Shown: positions 12,655 to 24,516 of the stretch, piece by piece | Layout of the letters: every line of letters begins with the position of its first letter | Position numbering within the stretch: position 1 is the first letter of the stretch | DNA from: Coriaria nepalensis | Lineage: Eukaryota > Streptophyta > Magnoliopsida > Cucurbitales > Coriariaceae | Direction of reading: 5' to 3' | Assembly (NCBI GenBank): GCA_027186245.1 | Contig: CP114500.1 | Span: 1,498,001 to 1,562,000, forward strand | Length of the DNA: 64,000 bases | The notes under the pieces: model-generated | What the model was told of the DNA's origin: nothing | Databases searched by the model: none | What the model saw: the letters and a program-made list of their open reading frames with translations, nothing else | Made by a program: the position numbers and the translations under genes

Positions 12655-13104
12655 AAGGGCTTTTTACATACATCATTAGAACTCCCACTTAGCCACTTCC
12701 TTTTTATAAGAAATAGTTTTCAAAAAACCTCCCCATATTTGAAAAAGTTTCACCCTGACCCACTCACAGAATGGACCCTAAACAGTGACACTACGAGACA
12801 TTAATTCTTGTGTGTACAAACACTTGAAGACCTATATGTCATCAGTAATATGTTTCGATATTTACAAATTTTAAACTGCATAGAGAATACAGTAAACTCC
12901 GAAATAATTTGACTATACAAGTACATAGCAGCAGAGAATAGATACAGTCGCTTTAAATTGCAACCTAGTCCTAGAAACTAGATATGGCTCTTAACTAACC
13001 ACTAGCTAGCTAAATGATTGAAGGAAGAGTTTATCTTAAAAATGGGTTAAAATTAGCAATTTGATTGCACTAGCCACTAGCTATGATGTGAACTAGATGG
13101 AATC

Positions 13105-13768
13105 TTAGGTAGCGTGAGATGGTAAAACAGAGCATAACTCAATTGACCCATAATGAACCAACTCCTCAATCATCTGCTCAATGTGGTCCTCTTCAAGAGC
13201 CTTCAAATGTGTAATTTCATTATGAACTTTCTTGACCATCCATTTACCCTCCAATTCTCGAGCATCCTCGTTCGCAGTTCTCGTTTCCGGAAGTTTCATG
13301 CCCGGTTTGTAGAAACCGTTATCAGCACTCCCGCTTGGAGGTAGTAGTAGTGGTTCTTCAACTTCTTGTAGAGATGATTTTTCTGTCATTTGAAGAGAAG
13401 CTATATAACACTTGTGAAGCTTAGCGGTCAAAGTTGCAGAGAGAAGCTTTGAAGAGGATGTCTTCAACTCGTTTGGGTTATAAGGGAAGTTAGTTCGGGC
13501 TCTGGGTCCGCACATGAGTCTAGCCACTTCGTCGTAGGCTCTCGCTGCATCTTCGGCCGTCTCGAATGTGCCTAGCCAAATTCTCGTTTTCCTGTGTCGA
13601 TAAAAAAATGTTTGTGCTTTTAAGCCGAGAGAGAGAGAAATTTATATTACACGATACGATATGATATGAAACAAACTCGACTTACAATAAAGGGTGGCGA
13701 ATTTCGGAGACCCATGAGCCCCAATGCCGTTGTCTAACGCCTCGGTATCGCTGTTGCGGCCTTGCCAT
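13105..13768 (-). CDS. ERF003: ERF003-type AP2/ERF transcription factor
   Basis: Two exons (13768-13686 and 13591-13105) join in phase (TT|G, Leu) to 189 aa. The protein starts [20 protein letters not shown], and one AP2 DNA-binding domain covers residues about 7-65. The intron sits inside the domain after HPLL, the position used in the SHINE-like group V of ERFs. Downstream are [25 protein letters not shown] and the C-terminal [20 protein letters not shown] block, which matches Arabidopsis ERF003 (At5g25190) closely in memory. It is expected to be a nuclear DNA-binding regulator of GCC-box or related promoters. SHINE relatives control cuticle and cell-wall genes, but the role of this subclade is less clear. 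It is divergent to RPL39 across about 870 bp. It looks intact. Confidence 0.93.
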
Positions 13769-14227
13769 TGTCGAAAGGGAGATCTAGACAGGTCTTTTGT
13801 TTTCTTTAAAGAGGTTTGGGGAAAGGTGTTTCGGAAAAAAGCCTTGTTCTAATTTATAATGCGTAAGGGGAGAAGAAGTGAAGTGGTCCTGGAAACTTAA
13901 GATATGATACTGATAGATAGTTGCTAATGAGGAGTGAATCAAGGGCGGTTTATAACTTTATATGTACATAGTGTCTTCTATGCTTTCTGTTCCTTCTTTT
14001 TTTTTTTTTACTTGGGATCTGTAATAAAAAATATGAAGCTAATAATATGTTTGGACGTTTGTTAGGGGTGTGATTGATTGAAAAAAAAAAACAAAAAATA
14101 CTAAATTTGGGCCCCACTTTCTTTAGTCTTTCGACTCACATGCAACGCTTGCTTTTTTCTAACGTTTGTTAGGGGTGAGAATCATATTTATGTTAGAATT
14201 ATATATATAAATTATATAAAAAAAGAT

Positions 14228-14260
<33 letters not shown>

Positions 14261-14635
14261 AATCCCATTCCAATTCCGAAGTTTCTTAGAAAGAAAAAAT
14301 ATTCATCTGTCTGGTTTTATTTCAACTCTGGTTCTAGTGAGGCTAGATCCGCTAGGACACTAACCAGCGGAACTTCGTGGGATTTTGTTCCGATCCATGG
14401 GCATGAAGCCCAATTAACAGATGAACCCAACCTTTGGCCCAGCATGAAGCCCAACTCATTGGACTCGATAGATAGAATTAGTGAATTGCGGTCCGATTAT
14501 TTGGCGCGCAGAATATATAACGGCCCAACCTCTGTCTGCTAGGGTTCATCTATCTGTTCGCGGTTTTCAGGTTTTCAGCTTTAGTCTGTTCTTCGTTCCA
14601 AGCACCTAGGAGCAGCTGATCTCCGCCTCTCGAAA
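13769..14635. promoter_or_regulatory. Divergent intergenic promoter between ERF003-like gene and RPL39
   Basis: About 870 bp. The ERF003 side is AT-rich with a TA repeat near 14229-14252. The RPL39 side carries the site II and telo-box elements listed separately. Confidence 0.6.
14398..14550 (+). promoter_or_regulatory. Site II (TGGGCC-type) cluster plus telo-box upstream of RPL39
   Basis: Several AAGCCCAA, TGGCCCA and CGGCCCAA motifs occur between about 14406 and 14528. They are followed by a CTAGGGTT telo-box at about 14539-14546, some 90 bp before the RPL39 ATG. This combination is the known signature of plant ribosomal-protein promoters active in dividing cells, where TCP factors bind site II. 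Confidence 0.75.
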
Positions 14636-15049
<414 letters not shown>

Positions 15050-15365
15050 GGTGGTTTAGCTTCCGATACGCTCTAAATCCTTCTCTGCTTTTTTATATTT
15101 TATATTTTTAAATTTCCTTATGTTTAAGCTGTAGTGATGATACATGATATGAATCTTGGATTTATCTATATCTCTGTAAGACAAATTATTTCATGAGAAA
15201 TTGAAAAAATTTAGTCTTTTTTTAGCATTCTTCTTCATTGTTTATTACTGATCGCTTCGTTTTGAGATTCCTTAGAAATGCAGAAAAAACATGAGAACAT
15301 ATAAGATTAAAATAGATTATTTTAAGCAAAAAGGTATAAAATCTTAGCTTTTTCTAAAATTGAAA

Positions 15366-16606
15366 TGGTCATTGATCTTAATGTGCCTCCTGGATTAACC
15401 AGAACAAAGATAAGAGAGTGCAAAGCATCTATTATTAGTGGCCTATATAGCTCGGTTCACGCGGAGCACAGCAACCGCAGCAACCTGTAAACAACAAAAT
15501 CTAACCCTCAAAATTTAAAAAAAGATATTTCGAATTTGGTCATATATGATTTCTGTTTACAGACCTGATACAAGTGCTTTAGATCCATTGTGTTTCTTAT
15601 CATTGGGATCGACTATGGTAGGCAGCTTTGTTCTGTCTGTGAGCTGAGGCATAGCCTGCATTTAATAAAGATTGCAAAGTGATGTCTGTGTGATAAGTTT
15701 GAGAGATTATAAACAATGAAGTCATCAACAATGCACCTTTCTTCTCCATTAACGCTACAACCCGGTAGCGATACTATGTTTGGATGCTCATGAATCTTGC
15801 TCAACAGATCAACTTCATTTCTGCAAAATCATACCGTCAAGATCATCATAGCCTAATCCAACGCTTCAAAATCATCCTGACGTAAGTACTGGAAGCTTTT
15901 CGTTTAAATCTGGGACCGCAGCACATTGTAATCTCTTAACAGTGACGGGCAAGTTTGGGTCTTTCAACCGACCCTTGTAATAAACACATCCAACTCCATT
16001 ACACAGAACATTATTCTCTCCGAAATTGTTTGCATCCTTCTCCAGTACCTTGTACTCCATTCTTTAAACACATCCTTTTTTCTTCTTATCACCCTTTTCA
16101 GTATCTTCGCCAAGAACAACAACAAAACCATAGATTACTACAAAAGCTTACAAAAATTTATAGGGGTTTGATTTATACTTTAGAAGATACCTGAGCTTTG
16201 AGCATTGTTTGTTTTGTCATTTGTATGATTTGCCAGAGTAGATGATAGCAGTGAGTGCAGAGCTGACTATCACGAGTGCAATTACCGTAGCTTTCTTGTG
16301 TGAATAATGATCAGGATCTTCACTGCCTCCCATCTGGATTTCCGAACACATAAAAGCCAAAAGAATGAGGCAGATTTTGAAATTTGAAAAGATAGTGTGA
16401 TAATAAAGAGAGAGGGTGGTGGACCAACCTGGAGTAATGGATGAATCAGGTAATGGCATAGAAGCAGAGATTAGAGTAAGGGCTTGGAATGGCAGAGAAG
16501 GAGCTGGACATGAAATGAAAGAAACAGAGCTTTCTGGTTGTGAGGAGAAAACAGAGAAGCCAAGGACCCAGTGAATTTGAAGAAGACGGAGAGGAAGGTT
16601 CTTCAT
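15366..16606 (-). pseudogene. Receptor-like kinase remnant lacking its catalytic core
   Basis: Read on the minus strand, the locus keeps both ends of a PR5K/At2g25220-like receptor kinase. Near 16606 is a signal-like N-terminus. Near 16330-16220 is a membrane-span exon (HKKATVIALVIVSSAL). Near 16060-15880 is a kinase N-lobe starting MEYKVLEKDANNFGENNVL, and at about 15830-15730 comes NEVDLLSKIHEHPNIVSLPG. Next comes the very end of the kinase: AMPQLTDRTKLPTIVDP near 15650, a VAAVAVL block near 15480 and an LHSLI...GGTLR tail near 15400. The exons that should carry the HRD catalytic loop, DFG and activation segment are absent. The glycine loop is degraded to CNGVGCVYY, and the C-terminal pieces contain frameshifts and a stop. 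I call it a non-functional remnant; a transcript is possible. Confidence 0.8.
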
Positions 16607-16981
16607 TTTTTTTTTCTCCTTCTTAGAATGTGTAGAATATATTATATAGTTTAATGTGATGAAAAGAGTTTGAACATCGACTTGTCATGCATTTGAGCCA
16701 AGCCAAAGGTCGGTTAGAATCTGTTACATGGATAACTTGTTGTCCAAGCTGCCAAGGCATAGGTCGGTCTCCTTAAATGATTAAAATTTGTATTAAAAAT
16801 TAAAATCCAAAAACTTTTGGTAATAAAACAAAACAAGGGATTAGGAAATAGGAAACGTTGGGCCTAAAAAGAAACCGTCTCGAATTGGGTCTTTGGGCCT
16901 TCCCCCTCCTTTTCCCTATAAAACCAAACCGATTCTATGTTTCAGAAAAACATCATAACTTAAAATCTTCTTCCTCCTGCT
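16607..16981. promoter_or_regulatory. Divergent upstream region of the kinase remnant and the PNRC-like gene
   Basis: GGGCC-type motifs occur near 16859-16865 and 16893-16899 (TTGGGCC, TTTGGGCC), shortly before the PNRC-like start codon. Nothing else is recognised. Confidence 0.5.
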
Positions 16982-17559
16982 ATGGGCACAGCCATTCTCA
17001 ATCCTTACGATATACTGGAAACAGCGTTAGCTCCGCCGCCGACTATGAAAAACACGGAGACTAGAAAGTCAAACCGGCACGACCGAAAAATTAAAACAAC
17101 GTACCGGTCCAATAATTACTCATCTCGTTCTCCTCTCACAAGCAAGGATTCTGCCAGTAACTCATCTCGTTCTCCTCTCACAAGCAAGGATTCTGCCAGT
17201 AACTCCTCTTGTTCTCCTCTCACAAGCAAGGCTTCTTCCTATAGTAACCCAGCCAAGGGTCACGTAAAGGTCTTAAAACGCGGGAAAGGGATTGAGGGAG
17301 AGAACATCGATCCAGATTTAGGATCTACCGAACGGATCTGGCCGGATACAGAGTCGGTTAAGTGTCAGATCCGAGTACCGGCGTCGAAGAGTGTTGCACC
17401 GTATTACGCCGGCTCGTCTATTTTCGTTCCTCCTCCGTCTCCCAGTACTCTCCCTTTACCTCTCTTCTTCGCTAAAAGTAGCTCTTCCCTGCCTATCGGC
17501 GTTGATGCAATAGAGTCAATAGACGAGTTGATGAGGACCTTAAGTCTCGATACGTCTTG

Positions 17560-17560
<1 letters not shown>
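16982..17560 (+). CDS. PNRC/Edc1-like small protein, candidate decapping cofactor
   Basis: A single exon of 192 aa. The N-terminal half is basic and Ser-rich and holds three tandem 14-residue repeats (47-88). Residues 142-160 read YAGSSIFVPPPSPSTLPLP. This matches the linear motif of yeast Edc1/Edc2 and animal PNRC2: a YAG-x-x-F segment that activates the decapping enzyme, then a proline-rich LPxP segment that docks on the EVH1 domain of DCP1. The spacing is the same as in those proteins. The C-terminus ends in an acidic, Leu-rich helix-like segment (IESIDELMRTLSL). A role in mRNA decapping or P-bodies is my inference from this motif alone. The start is the first Met in the frame and lies just after a TGGGCC-type promoter. 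The first 140 residues have no family I recognise. Confidence 0.7.
17120..17245 (+). repeat. In-frame 42-bp tandem repeat, three copies
   Basis: Units at 17120-17161, 17162-17203 and 17204-17245 encode SSRSPLTSKDSASN twice and a diverged SSCSPLTSKASSYS. The first two units are nearly identical at the DNA level, so the expansion is recent and keeps the reading frame. Confidence 0.9.
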
Positions 17561-17596
<36 letters not shown>

Positions 17597-18746
17597 GATG
17601 AATTCGTGTATTTTTGTGGTGCAGATTGTGGGTCTAGTATGGTGTGTTTGAGTGCTCTGATTCTCGACCTTCCCTTATTTTTTCAACGGGAGAACAAGTC
17701 AAGTTGATCATGGTTCCTCGATCAGTCAAACCAGACTGTTCAATTTGGCACTTATTTGGTTCGTAATTCATTCGTTTCAGTTAGAATGTATTCAAGGCAA
17801 GCTTTTTTGGGTTTGTTATACATGACTTTGTATACTTGAATAATCATTATTTATTTATTTATTTATTTTTAGTTTTTTTTTTCTGGGGTTTTTTATGATA
17901 TGGGGAAGGAATGTGTACTGATGAGAATCCTGTCTGTAGATTTGACAGGTATAGTGAGTAGAGTTCGTATTACTCATAGCTGATGTAACTCTTTTAAGTA
18001 GTTTTTACTTTCTTTCTTTTTCGTTTCTCTTGTCTTTAAAGATTGAAACTTTGGACTTAATCTGTACTGGTATGGTGTGTGTTCTATTATCAACAGAAGA
18101 TGTGATTTCCATGGTTTTTGACATTTTTTTCCTGCTTGGAACTGAACTTCAAAGAATGGCTACGTATTTTGTTGCGTGTCTTCTTCAAATATACAATACA
18201 TGAAAAAGGCAGGATCCCCGCTGGCCGGCTTTTCCTTCTTTTTAAGGAAACAAAAATGAATACGGAGAGAAGAGAATTTCAATTATTTGTATAAATAGAA
18301 TTATGTACTATATTGACGATATGTCGAGCTTGGTAGCCCAGTAGTGGGCTTGCTAATAGGGCCCTATCAGGCCCGGATCGATATGACCCAACACCAATCT
18401 GGCTGCTTTTGGGCACAAAAGAACAATCGGAGATAGATAGAGAGAGAGAGAGAGAGAGAATATATATGGAGTCAATAACTCGTAAACCCGTAAATTCGAA
18501 TAAACAAACATAGCTGGGAATCTACTCCACCATTATCAGTTATCATCACCGCAGACACTTCTTTCTGACTCTGAATTTTATATACAACCAAAACCTCACT
18601 AATTTCCAGATTTTTTTTTTCTTCTCTCTTTCTCCGATTCCGATATTCCCTCCCCGTCTCCCGCTCTCTTTCTTCATTCTCTTACTGGCGGCCGTCTCTT
18701 GCCATTTCTTTTTTTTTTTTTTTTTAATCTTGAAGGGGAGGAGCTG
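17561..18746. other. 3' flank of PNRC-like gene and 5' flank of EAR-motif gene
   Basis: It holds a GA repeat right after the PNRC-like stop (about 17562-17593), a further GA run near 18438-18459, GGGCCC near 18360 and CT-rich leader-like sequence before 18747. No additional gene is seen. Confidence 0.55.
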
Positions 18747-20953
18747 ATGGTGATGATGAAGGACGAATGGGTGAAGTCGGCGATGATGGACGACAGGATG
18801 GTGGTGGAACTGCTGGTGCGACTGAAGGAGTCTCGATCCTCGTCGCCGACGGAATCCTCTCCGTCTGTGGTCATACCGCTCAGGTGGGGGCTCCGTCTAC
18901 CACGGTCGAGGATGGCGTCAGCTTTCAGATGCGAGGCCTTTCCGATGCGAGATAAAGAGGCCGATTCCTTCAGATGTAGCCCCACCACGCCACTCTATTG
19001 GAGTGGTGGCACTTCTACCTCCGCCACCGCCGACGGCTTCGAAGAATCTAGCCGTTCCAGCTCTCTCTCTCATGTCGATGCCAGATCCAAGGTTCTCCCT
19101 CTCTCTCTCTCACTCTCTCTCTGAATCTCACTTTCTTCTTTTATAATTTTTTTCATCCGGCGGCCTCGCTAACAGAGCCGGCGGATCCGTGACTCCGTTG
19201 AGTTTTTTGGTTTGACCGAAATACCCACGCTGAGAGTTGGTAACTACACATCTTCTTCGTGAAGAGTCTAAGGACTGACGTGGACTGCAGTTTCGAGCTA
19301 AGAATGAGGGGGATCATTCTTGTGGTTAAGTGGTTTGGTGATAGTTCGTTCTTTGCGATATGACCATTTTATCCTTGTTGATTGTTGAACCATCTACTTA
19401 CCAGGTCCAGCTGACATTATCCGACGTCGGCGTTTCCCTGTTTTTTTTATTCCTCGTGAAAAGATCCTTTTCAGCCGATGGTGCTAAATCTGTTTTTTCG
19501 TCTTCTCTCTCTCCGTTCTTCATCCAGTCACATGCGGTGATGGATATTAGTCAGCTGGACCGGAGTTCTATGGATCGGTAGCTTCTCCGAAGGAGCAGGA
19601 CTTATGAGGGGGAATAAATCCTCTATGAGCGGGTGTAGTGAGCTCAGCGTACTCCTCTTTCTTCGTCGTCAGTGCTTTTTATCGTATGGTCCCACATTCA
19701 TGACGTGGCATGCTATATTTTGTCGAGTGGATGATATTGATTTGAGGGGTAAAAAGGTATTCGGTCTGAGGGTAAACAAATTTTATTTATTTATGATGAT
19801 TGATGATGTAGATTATCATCGATCCTCTCCTTCCGTGAAAAAGCTATTTAGATAAATTTTATATGGTAAATGGGTATAAGATCTTAGTCATGTGGGTACC
19901 ACGTGGATTTCATGACGCGGCATCAGGCAAAGGGGTTTGTTTATATTTTATAGATTCTGGGTAGATTGTAGAAGTGATTCGGTAAGGTTTGGTTGTAGAA
20001 AAGGGAGGAGGGAAAGAGAGGCGTAAAGTGGAGAGAGGGAGAGAGAGGAATATGGGATTATATTTTTCATTAAGGATGTTGCATAGTTTAGAAGTCACCA
20101 AAAATTTTACTTGATAAACAACAGATGGATCTGACCATTTTAAGATTTCTGATTTTGTTGGTGGATCGTTCTTTATTCATCCGAGTACTTGTCTTTTTTT
20201 GAGTTTTCTGTTTGCAGGGCATCGTGTAATATTGTGTTGTTTGTTAATTTTTCAGGCTACTACTGCTACAATTGAATCCAACAAGAGGTTTAGAAGAAAG
20301 AAGGTGAATTTAAATACAGTCAATTTCTAAAAAGTATACTGTTGTTATATGCTGATGTGTAGTGTCGTTTTGTTGGCTTTGCTTCCCAGACATTTGCTGA
20401 GCTAAAGGAGCAAGAGAGTCTATTGTTGGGAGAAAGTGTACATTTGAGAAAGGTTCATTATCCGATCTTCTTTGTTGTCTTTTCTTTTTTTCTTTTTTGG
20501 TTTATAAGTGAAAAACCCTTTTAGTAATTCTATCGCTCATTCAGGAATTGGGAACACTACATGTCGGTTTTGAGGAACCAAGTACTAGCAAGGAGAGCAT
20601 GAAGAGAATTAAGGTAACTCACATCATTTTTATTCATTGATTTGTTAATTGGACTCCTTGGCCTGTGGTATTATCTAGACTACTCTGGCCGGTCTTTTCT
20701 CCGAAAGTATTTTTCCACTATCCCCCAAAAAATCAAACTCTGCCTTCTCATTTTTCACCTTTTCTGGCAGCTACATTTCAATCTACATTGCTCCACTGCA
20801 ATTTCTGATACCGCAGGCCAAGCCCACCAGAAGCCAAGTTCTATATTTGAATCCAAAAACAACAATTGGGTTGGTACACAGAATAAGCCCAACTCAACCA
20901 TAGATGCTGTTTTCTTGTTACCAGATCTAAATATGATGCCATCTGAGGACTAA
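18747..20953 (+). CDS. Plant-specific protein with short coiled coil and C-terminal DLNxxP (EAR) motif
   Basis: Five exons (18747-19091, 20256-20303, 20390-20452, 20545-20613, 20771-20953), all with phase-0 borders, give 235 aa. The start MVMMKDEWVKSAMMDD was chosen because an upstream in-frame Met would add a poly-Phe leader read from a poly-T run. Residues 1-115 are Ser-rich with SPTTPLYWSGGTS. Exons 2-4 encode a basic patch (NKRFRRKK) and a Leu-rich helix (TFAELKEQESLLLGESVHLRK) that could form a small zipper. The last residues are LPDLNMMPSED, a DLNxxP EAR-type repression motif of the kind bound by TOPLESS N-domains. It resembles the uncharacterised gene next to KNAT5 in Arabidopsis (At4g32030, from memory). 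I infer a nuclear role in repression; no DNA-binding domain is visible. Confidence 0.75.
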
Positions 20954-22801
20954 TGGGAAATCACGACTCTTTGATTTTCGTCCTCTGTCAAAAGTAGAAG
21001 GATCAGGGATCCATTATGAAGTGGTAACTAATTCTCCACGAGCAGGAGATTTGTGCTCTGCAAGGAGCTAGTCGATACATAAACCTTACGATGGGTAAGC
21101 CAAGGTGGTTCTTATGAGCTATGACTCTTCAACTCGAACCATTCCCGATTCTTGAGATGCAAGAAAGGAAGTTGACCGACTGATCATGTGGAGGGTTCTG
21201 ACCTTTGAGGTATGTCAACGCTCTCCTCAGAAACCAAGGTATGATTCAATACTAAGTTGTTCATTCATTTGTTGGACTTGCATTATAAATGAACTCTCTT
21301 GTGCACGATGAATGAGTTTTTGTGTTCGATTGATATTTACTTCAAGATATAATATTGGCCCAACTTTCCAGTCTTTAAACATCAAGGTTCTTGGATGATT
21401 GAACAACTCACCGAAAACGACGTGTCGAATATTTTTGGGCTTCCTTGGGCTAGTTAGTGAACGACAATCAACTTGTCTGACTTAAGTTTTCAAATAGGTG
21501 GGCTCGATGGCATACGTGTTTTTCAAGGCTTCGCTTTGAATACTTATCAACTCCACATAAAATACAGATCAGGCACACAAAAGGCTCAAGTTCTTCGATA
21601 TCATGAAATGAAAGCTAAATAATGGATTTGTGTCGTACTAATTTGACATCACCAAAAAAAGGGGGAAATTAAATAAATTTTAGAAAAAAAGGAAAAAAAA
21701 CCCGAACAGGATCCAAAGGGCCGGAACCATTCTAGTCTTCATTGTCCCCTTTTTACTCATCTATCTTATCTCATTACACTATCTGGTGGGGTCGGGGATC
21801 GACAGTCTGGCAGCACATCGGACCAATCCTTGTTCATTCAAACAATAAAAAATAGAAATAACAAATTGGGGATTAGTCATAGTCAGATGAAAGATAAAGG
21901 TTTAGATAATTTAGCTTCATTGAATCACACAAGCGTGAAAAGAAACAGGTTTACTTGACCAAAAAAACCAATACATGTACATACATCATCTGAACGTGTG
22001 ATAGATAGTCGTCTGACCTTTCAATCTCCACATTGAAATTTTAATTGGATACATATACCAAAGTTCAAACGGCGTTTACAATGATTTGTCTTCCCTAACT
22101 CCGTTTTGTTCCAAAGCAGCCTGGTAAAGAAAAAGTGTTGTGTAGGAAGTAACATGCATCATTGGATGGACCACATAGGAACGTCGTTCAAAGCTTATGA
22201 AACACGTCCACGTCACCTCCCTTGTTTAGGGCTCACTGCCCTGAAGGGACAGCGAGCGGGGCCCAGGTTATAAGATAGAGAGAAGAAAAGCAGACAGCAG
22301 TTAGTGTACACTTATGACACATGCCCTTAGCTACTGCCTATAGCCTATTGGTAGCTTAGCTATCTAGCATCGTATAGAAAGATAGATAGGGGACCACTGC
22401 ATGCATCAACTCCGAGCCGCCCTGCAGCGCACGGTAAGTAAGGTGGACCCCTTCCACGTGTACGGTGATGATATCCCTTATCATTTGGCGGGATCAACAT
22501 GGTGGTACCAACTTTTCCTCCCTACAGTGCTCAGAAAACTGTGGTCCTACGACGAAGGAGGAGTAATGTCCCTGCTGACGGACTGCCCCCCATGAGTGGC
22601 AGATGGGGAAGCAGCGTATGGGATTCGCCCCACCCTTTTTTACCGGCTACAGCCGGTTTTCATCGACGACAGCACCGGACAAAGTCAATTAGTCAAAACT
22701 CCAGTTTCGTAAGTTTCTAAACTCCAGTTTCCACCACCCCTCCATTATGTGTAGACAACATCCCTTCCTTTTAAGCTAAGGTAGCTGAGCTAGAAGCTCT
22801 A
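20954..22801. promoter_or_regulatory. Upstream region of the KNOX gene
   Basis: About 1.85 kb. A GC-rich imperfect hairpin lies at about 22229-22258, and a CCACGTG G-box near 22456. A 64-codon open frame (22401-22595) starting with ATGCATCAACTCC lies 200-400 bp before the KNOX ATG. If the 5' leader is long it would act as an upstream ORF, but I cannot place the transcription start. No other gene is recognised. Confidence 0.45.
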
Positions 22802-24516
22802 ATGGCTTACCATAACCACCACTTGTCTCAAGACTTCCCTCTCTACCACTTCGCCGACCACCACCAACCGCCAATCTCCGGGGAGAATTCCCAGCCCAAG
22901 TCTGACCCGGCACAGAACCATTACCTGCAACGGACCGCGCCGAATTGGCTCAACAACGCCGGCTTACACGACACGAATTTCCTCAACCTCCAAACCAGTA
23001 CACCTGTCACCGATTCTAACCGATTCCTCTCTTCCCGCGCCGCTCCTGTCCTCATGGACGACGACGTGTCTGCCACGATGTCGCCGGAATCCCCTGCTGA
23101 CTTGAAGAGCGACGACGGTACTGCGGCGGCGGCAGAGACCTTTGTTGCTGTTAATGGGCGGCGCAAGGCGGAGATTCTAGCTCACCCGCTTTACGAGCAG
23201 CTTCTGTCTTCCCACGTGGCCTGTCTTAGAATCGCCACTCCGGTCGACCAGTTGCCGAGGATCGAAGCCCAGCTGGCTCAGTCTCCTACCGTGCTCGCCA
23301 AGTACTCTGCCTATAACGGCCATCCGCCATTAATGGCCGGCGATGACAAAGAGCTTGATCACTTTATGGTAACTAACCAACTTCTTCTATAAATTAATTA
23401 CAAATTCACGCTTTTCATAGTAGTACTGATTTCAAGGAATTCAGTTGTACTTTACTTTACTCTATTAATTCTATTCATCATAGAATTGAAAATTCTGTCT
23501 GATTCGTCTCTTTTTCTTAAAAAAATTATGTTTTGTAGGCGCATTATGTTCTACTTCTCTGTTCGTTTAAAGAGCAGCTCCAGCAACATGTCCGGGTCCA
23601 CGCCATGGAAGCCGTCTACGCTTGCTGGGAGATCGAACAATCCCTTCAAACATTAACTGGTAATTAATTTTCCCATCACACTATGGTTGGAAAAAAGGTA
23701 AAAATAATCATGTCTTTCTAATCATTCTTTTGGAAGTTTAACATAACATGATGCCAAAAAAAAAATAAATTGTAGGAGTATCCCCTGGTGAAGGCACGGG
23801 TGCTACCATGTCCGATCTTGAGGATGATGACTTGGACGGTGGGGGCCACTTGCTGTTTGATGGGAGCTCGGAGGGTCCCGACTCAATGGGATCGTTTGGT
23901 CCTCTTATCCCGACGGAGAGCGAGAGATGCTTGATGGAGAGAGTCAGGCAAGAGCTAAAGCTTGAACTAAAGAATGTGAGTTCTTTTATTTTTTAATCTG
24001 TAGCTTTATGAAGAAACGTGTGGATTTTAATTGATTTAGTATTCGTGAGCAGGGGTATAAAGAGAAGATTGTTGATATAAGGGAGGAGATATTGCGAAAG
24101 AGACGAGCAGGAAAACTTCCCGGTGACACTACTTCAGTTCTAAAAGCATGGTGGCAATCACATTCTAAGTGGCCATACCCTACTGTAAGTTGCGATCAAA
24201 CATTATTTAGAAGCCAAAACAGAGGATTTTTTTCATCTTTACTTGTTTGAGTTAGTACTGGGTTTTACTTTTCAGGAGGAAGATAAGGTGAGGTTGGTTC
24301 AAGAAACTGGCCTGCAATTGAAGCAGATTAACAATTGGTTCATTAACCAAAGGAAAAGGAACTGGAATACTACTACTCCTTCATCTTCTACTACCACTGC
24401 CGTGAAGAGCAAACGAAAAAGGTATTATAATTATTTCTTACGAACTTTTAATCAAAACAGGCCTTTTATTTATTTTATAAACCTTAAATTTACACAAAAA
24501 TTGATGCAGTAGGTGA
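22802..24516 (+). CDS. KNAT3-like: Class II KNOX homeobox transcription factor (KNAT3/4/5 type)
   Basis: Six exons (22802-23368, 23539-23659, 23776-23975, 24053-24184, 24276-24421, 24510-24516) give about 390 aa. After a His/Gln/Ser-rich N-terminus come KNOX1 (about 121-165, [20 protein letters not shown]) and KNOX2 (about 181-230, [18 protein letters not shown]). An acidic linker, the ELK segment ([20 protein letters not shown]) and a TALE homeodomain with the three-residue PYP loop follow. Helix 3 reads [14 protein letters not shown]. It is a nuclear DNA-binding protein that usually pairs with BELL proteins. Class II members act in roots, seed coat and secondary wall. The C-terminus is uncertain: the last donor at 24422 leads to an exon of only seven bases (ending KSKRKRSR), while reading through adds 30 unrelated residues. 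The core is intact. Confidence 0.95.

Larger units (their letters stand above)
7672..13104. other. Long gene-poor, repeat-rich spacer
   Basis: About 5.4 kb with no supported gene. It holds simple repeats (ATAA at 7927-7971, TA at 8744-8784, GAA at about 10296-10317, poly-T at 11187-11222, CT at 11837-11860, poly-A near 12115-12136, poly-G at 12641-12654). It also has TGGGCC-type motifs near 10350-10440. Short open frames here (for example 8241-8444, 9252-9479 and 12056-12274) have no family features. I searched by eye for the common conserved plant miRNA sequences and saw none. Confidence 0.5.

Noticed and set aside
19320..19350. A second A-box-like stretch (GGTTAAGTGGTTTGG) inside an intron
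   Set aside because: No B box or stem structure; chance resemblance.
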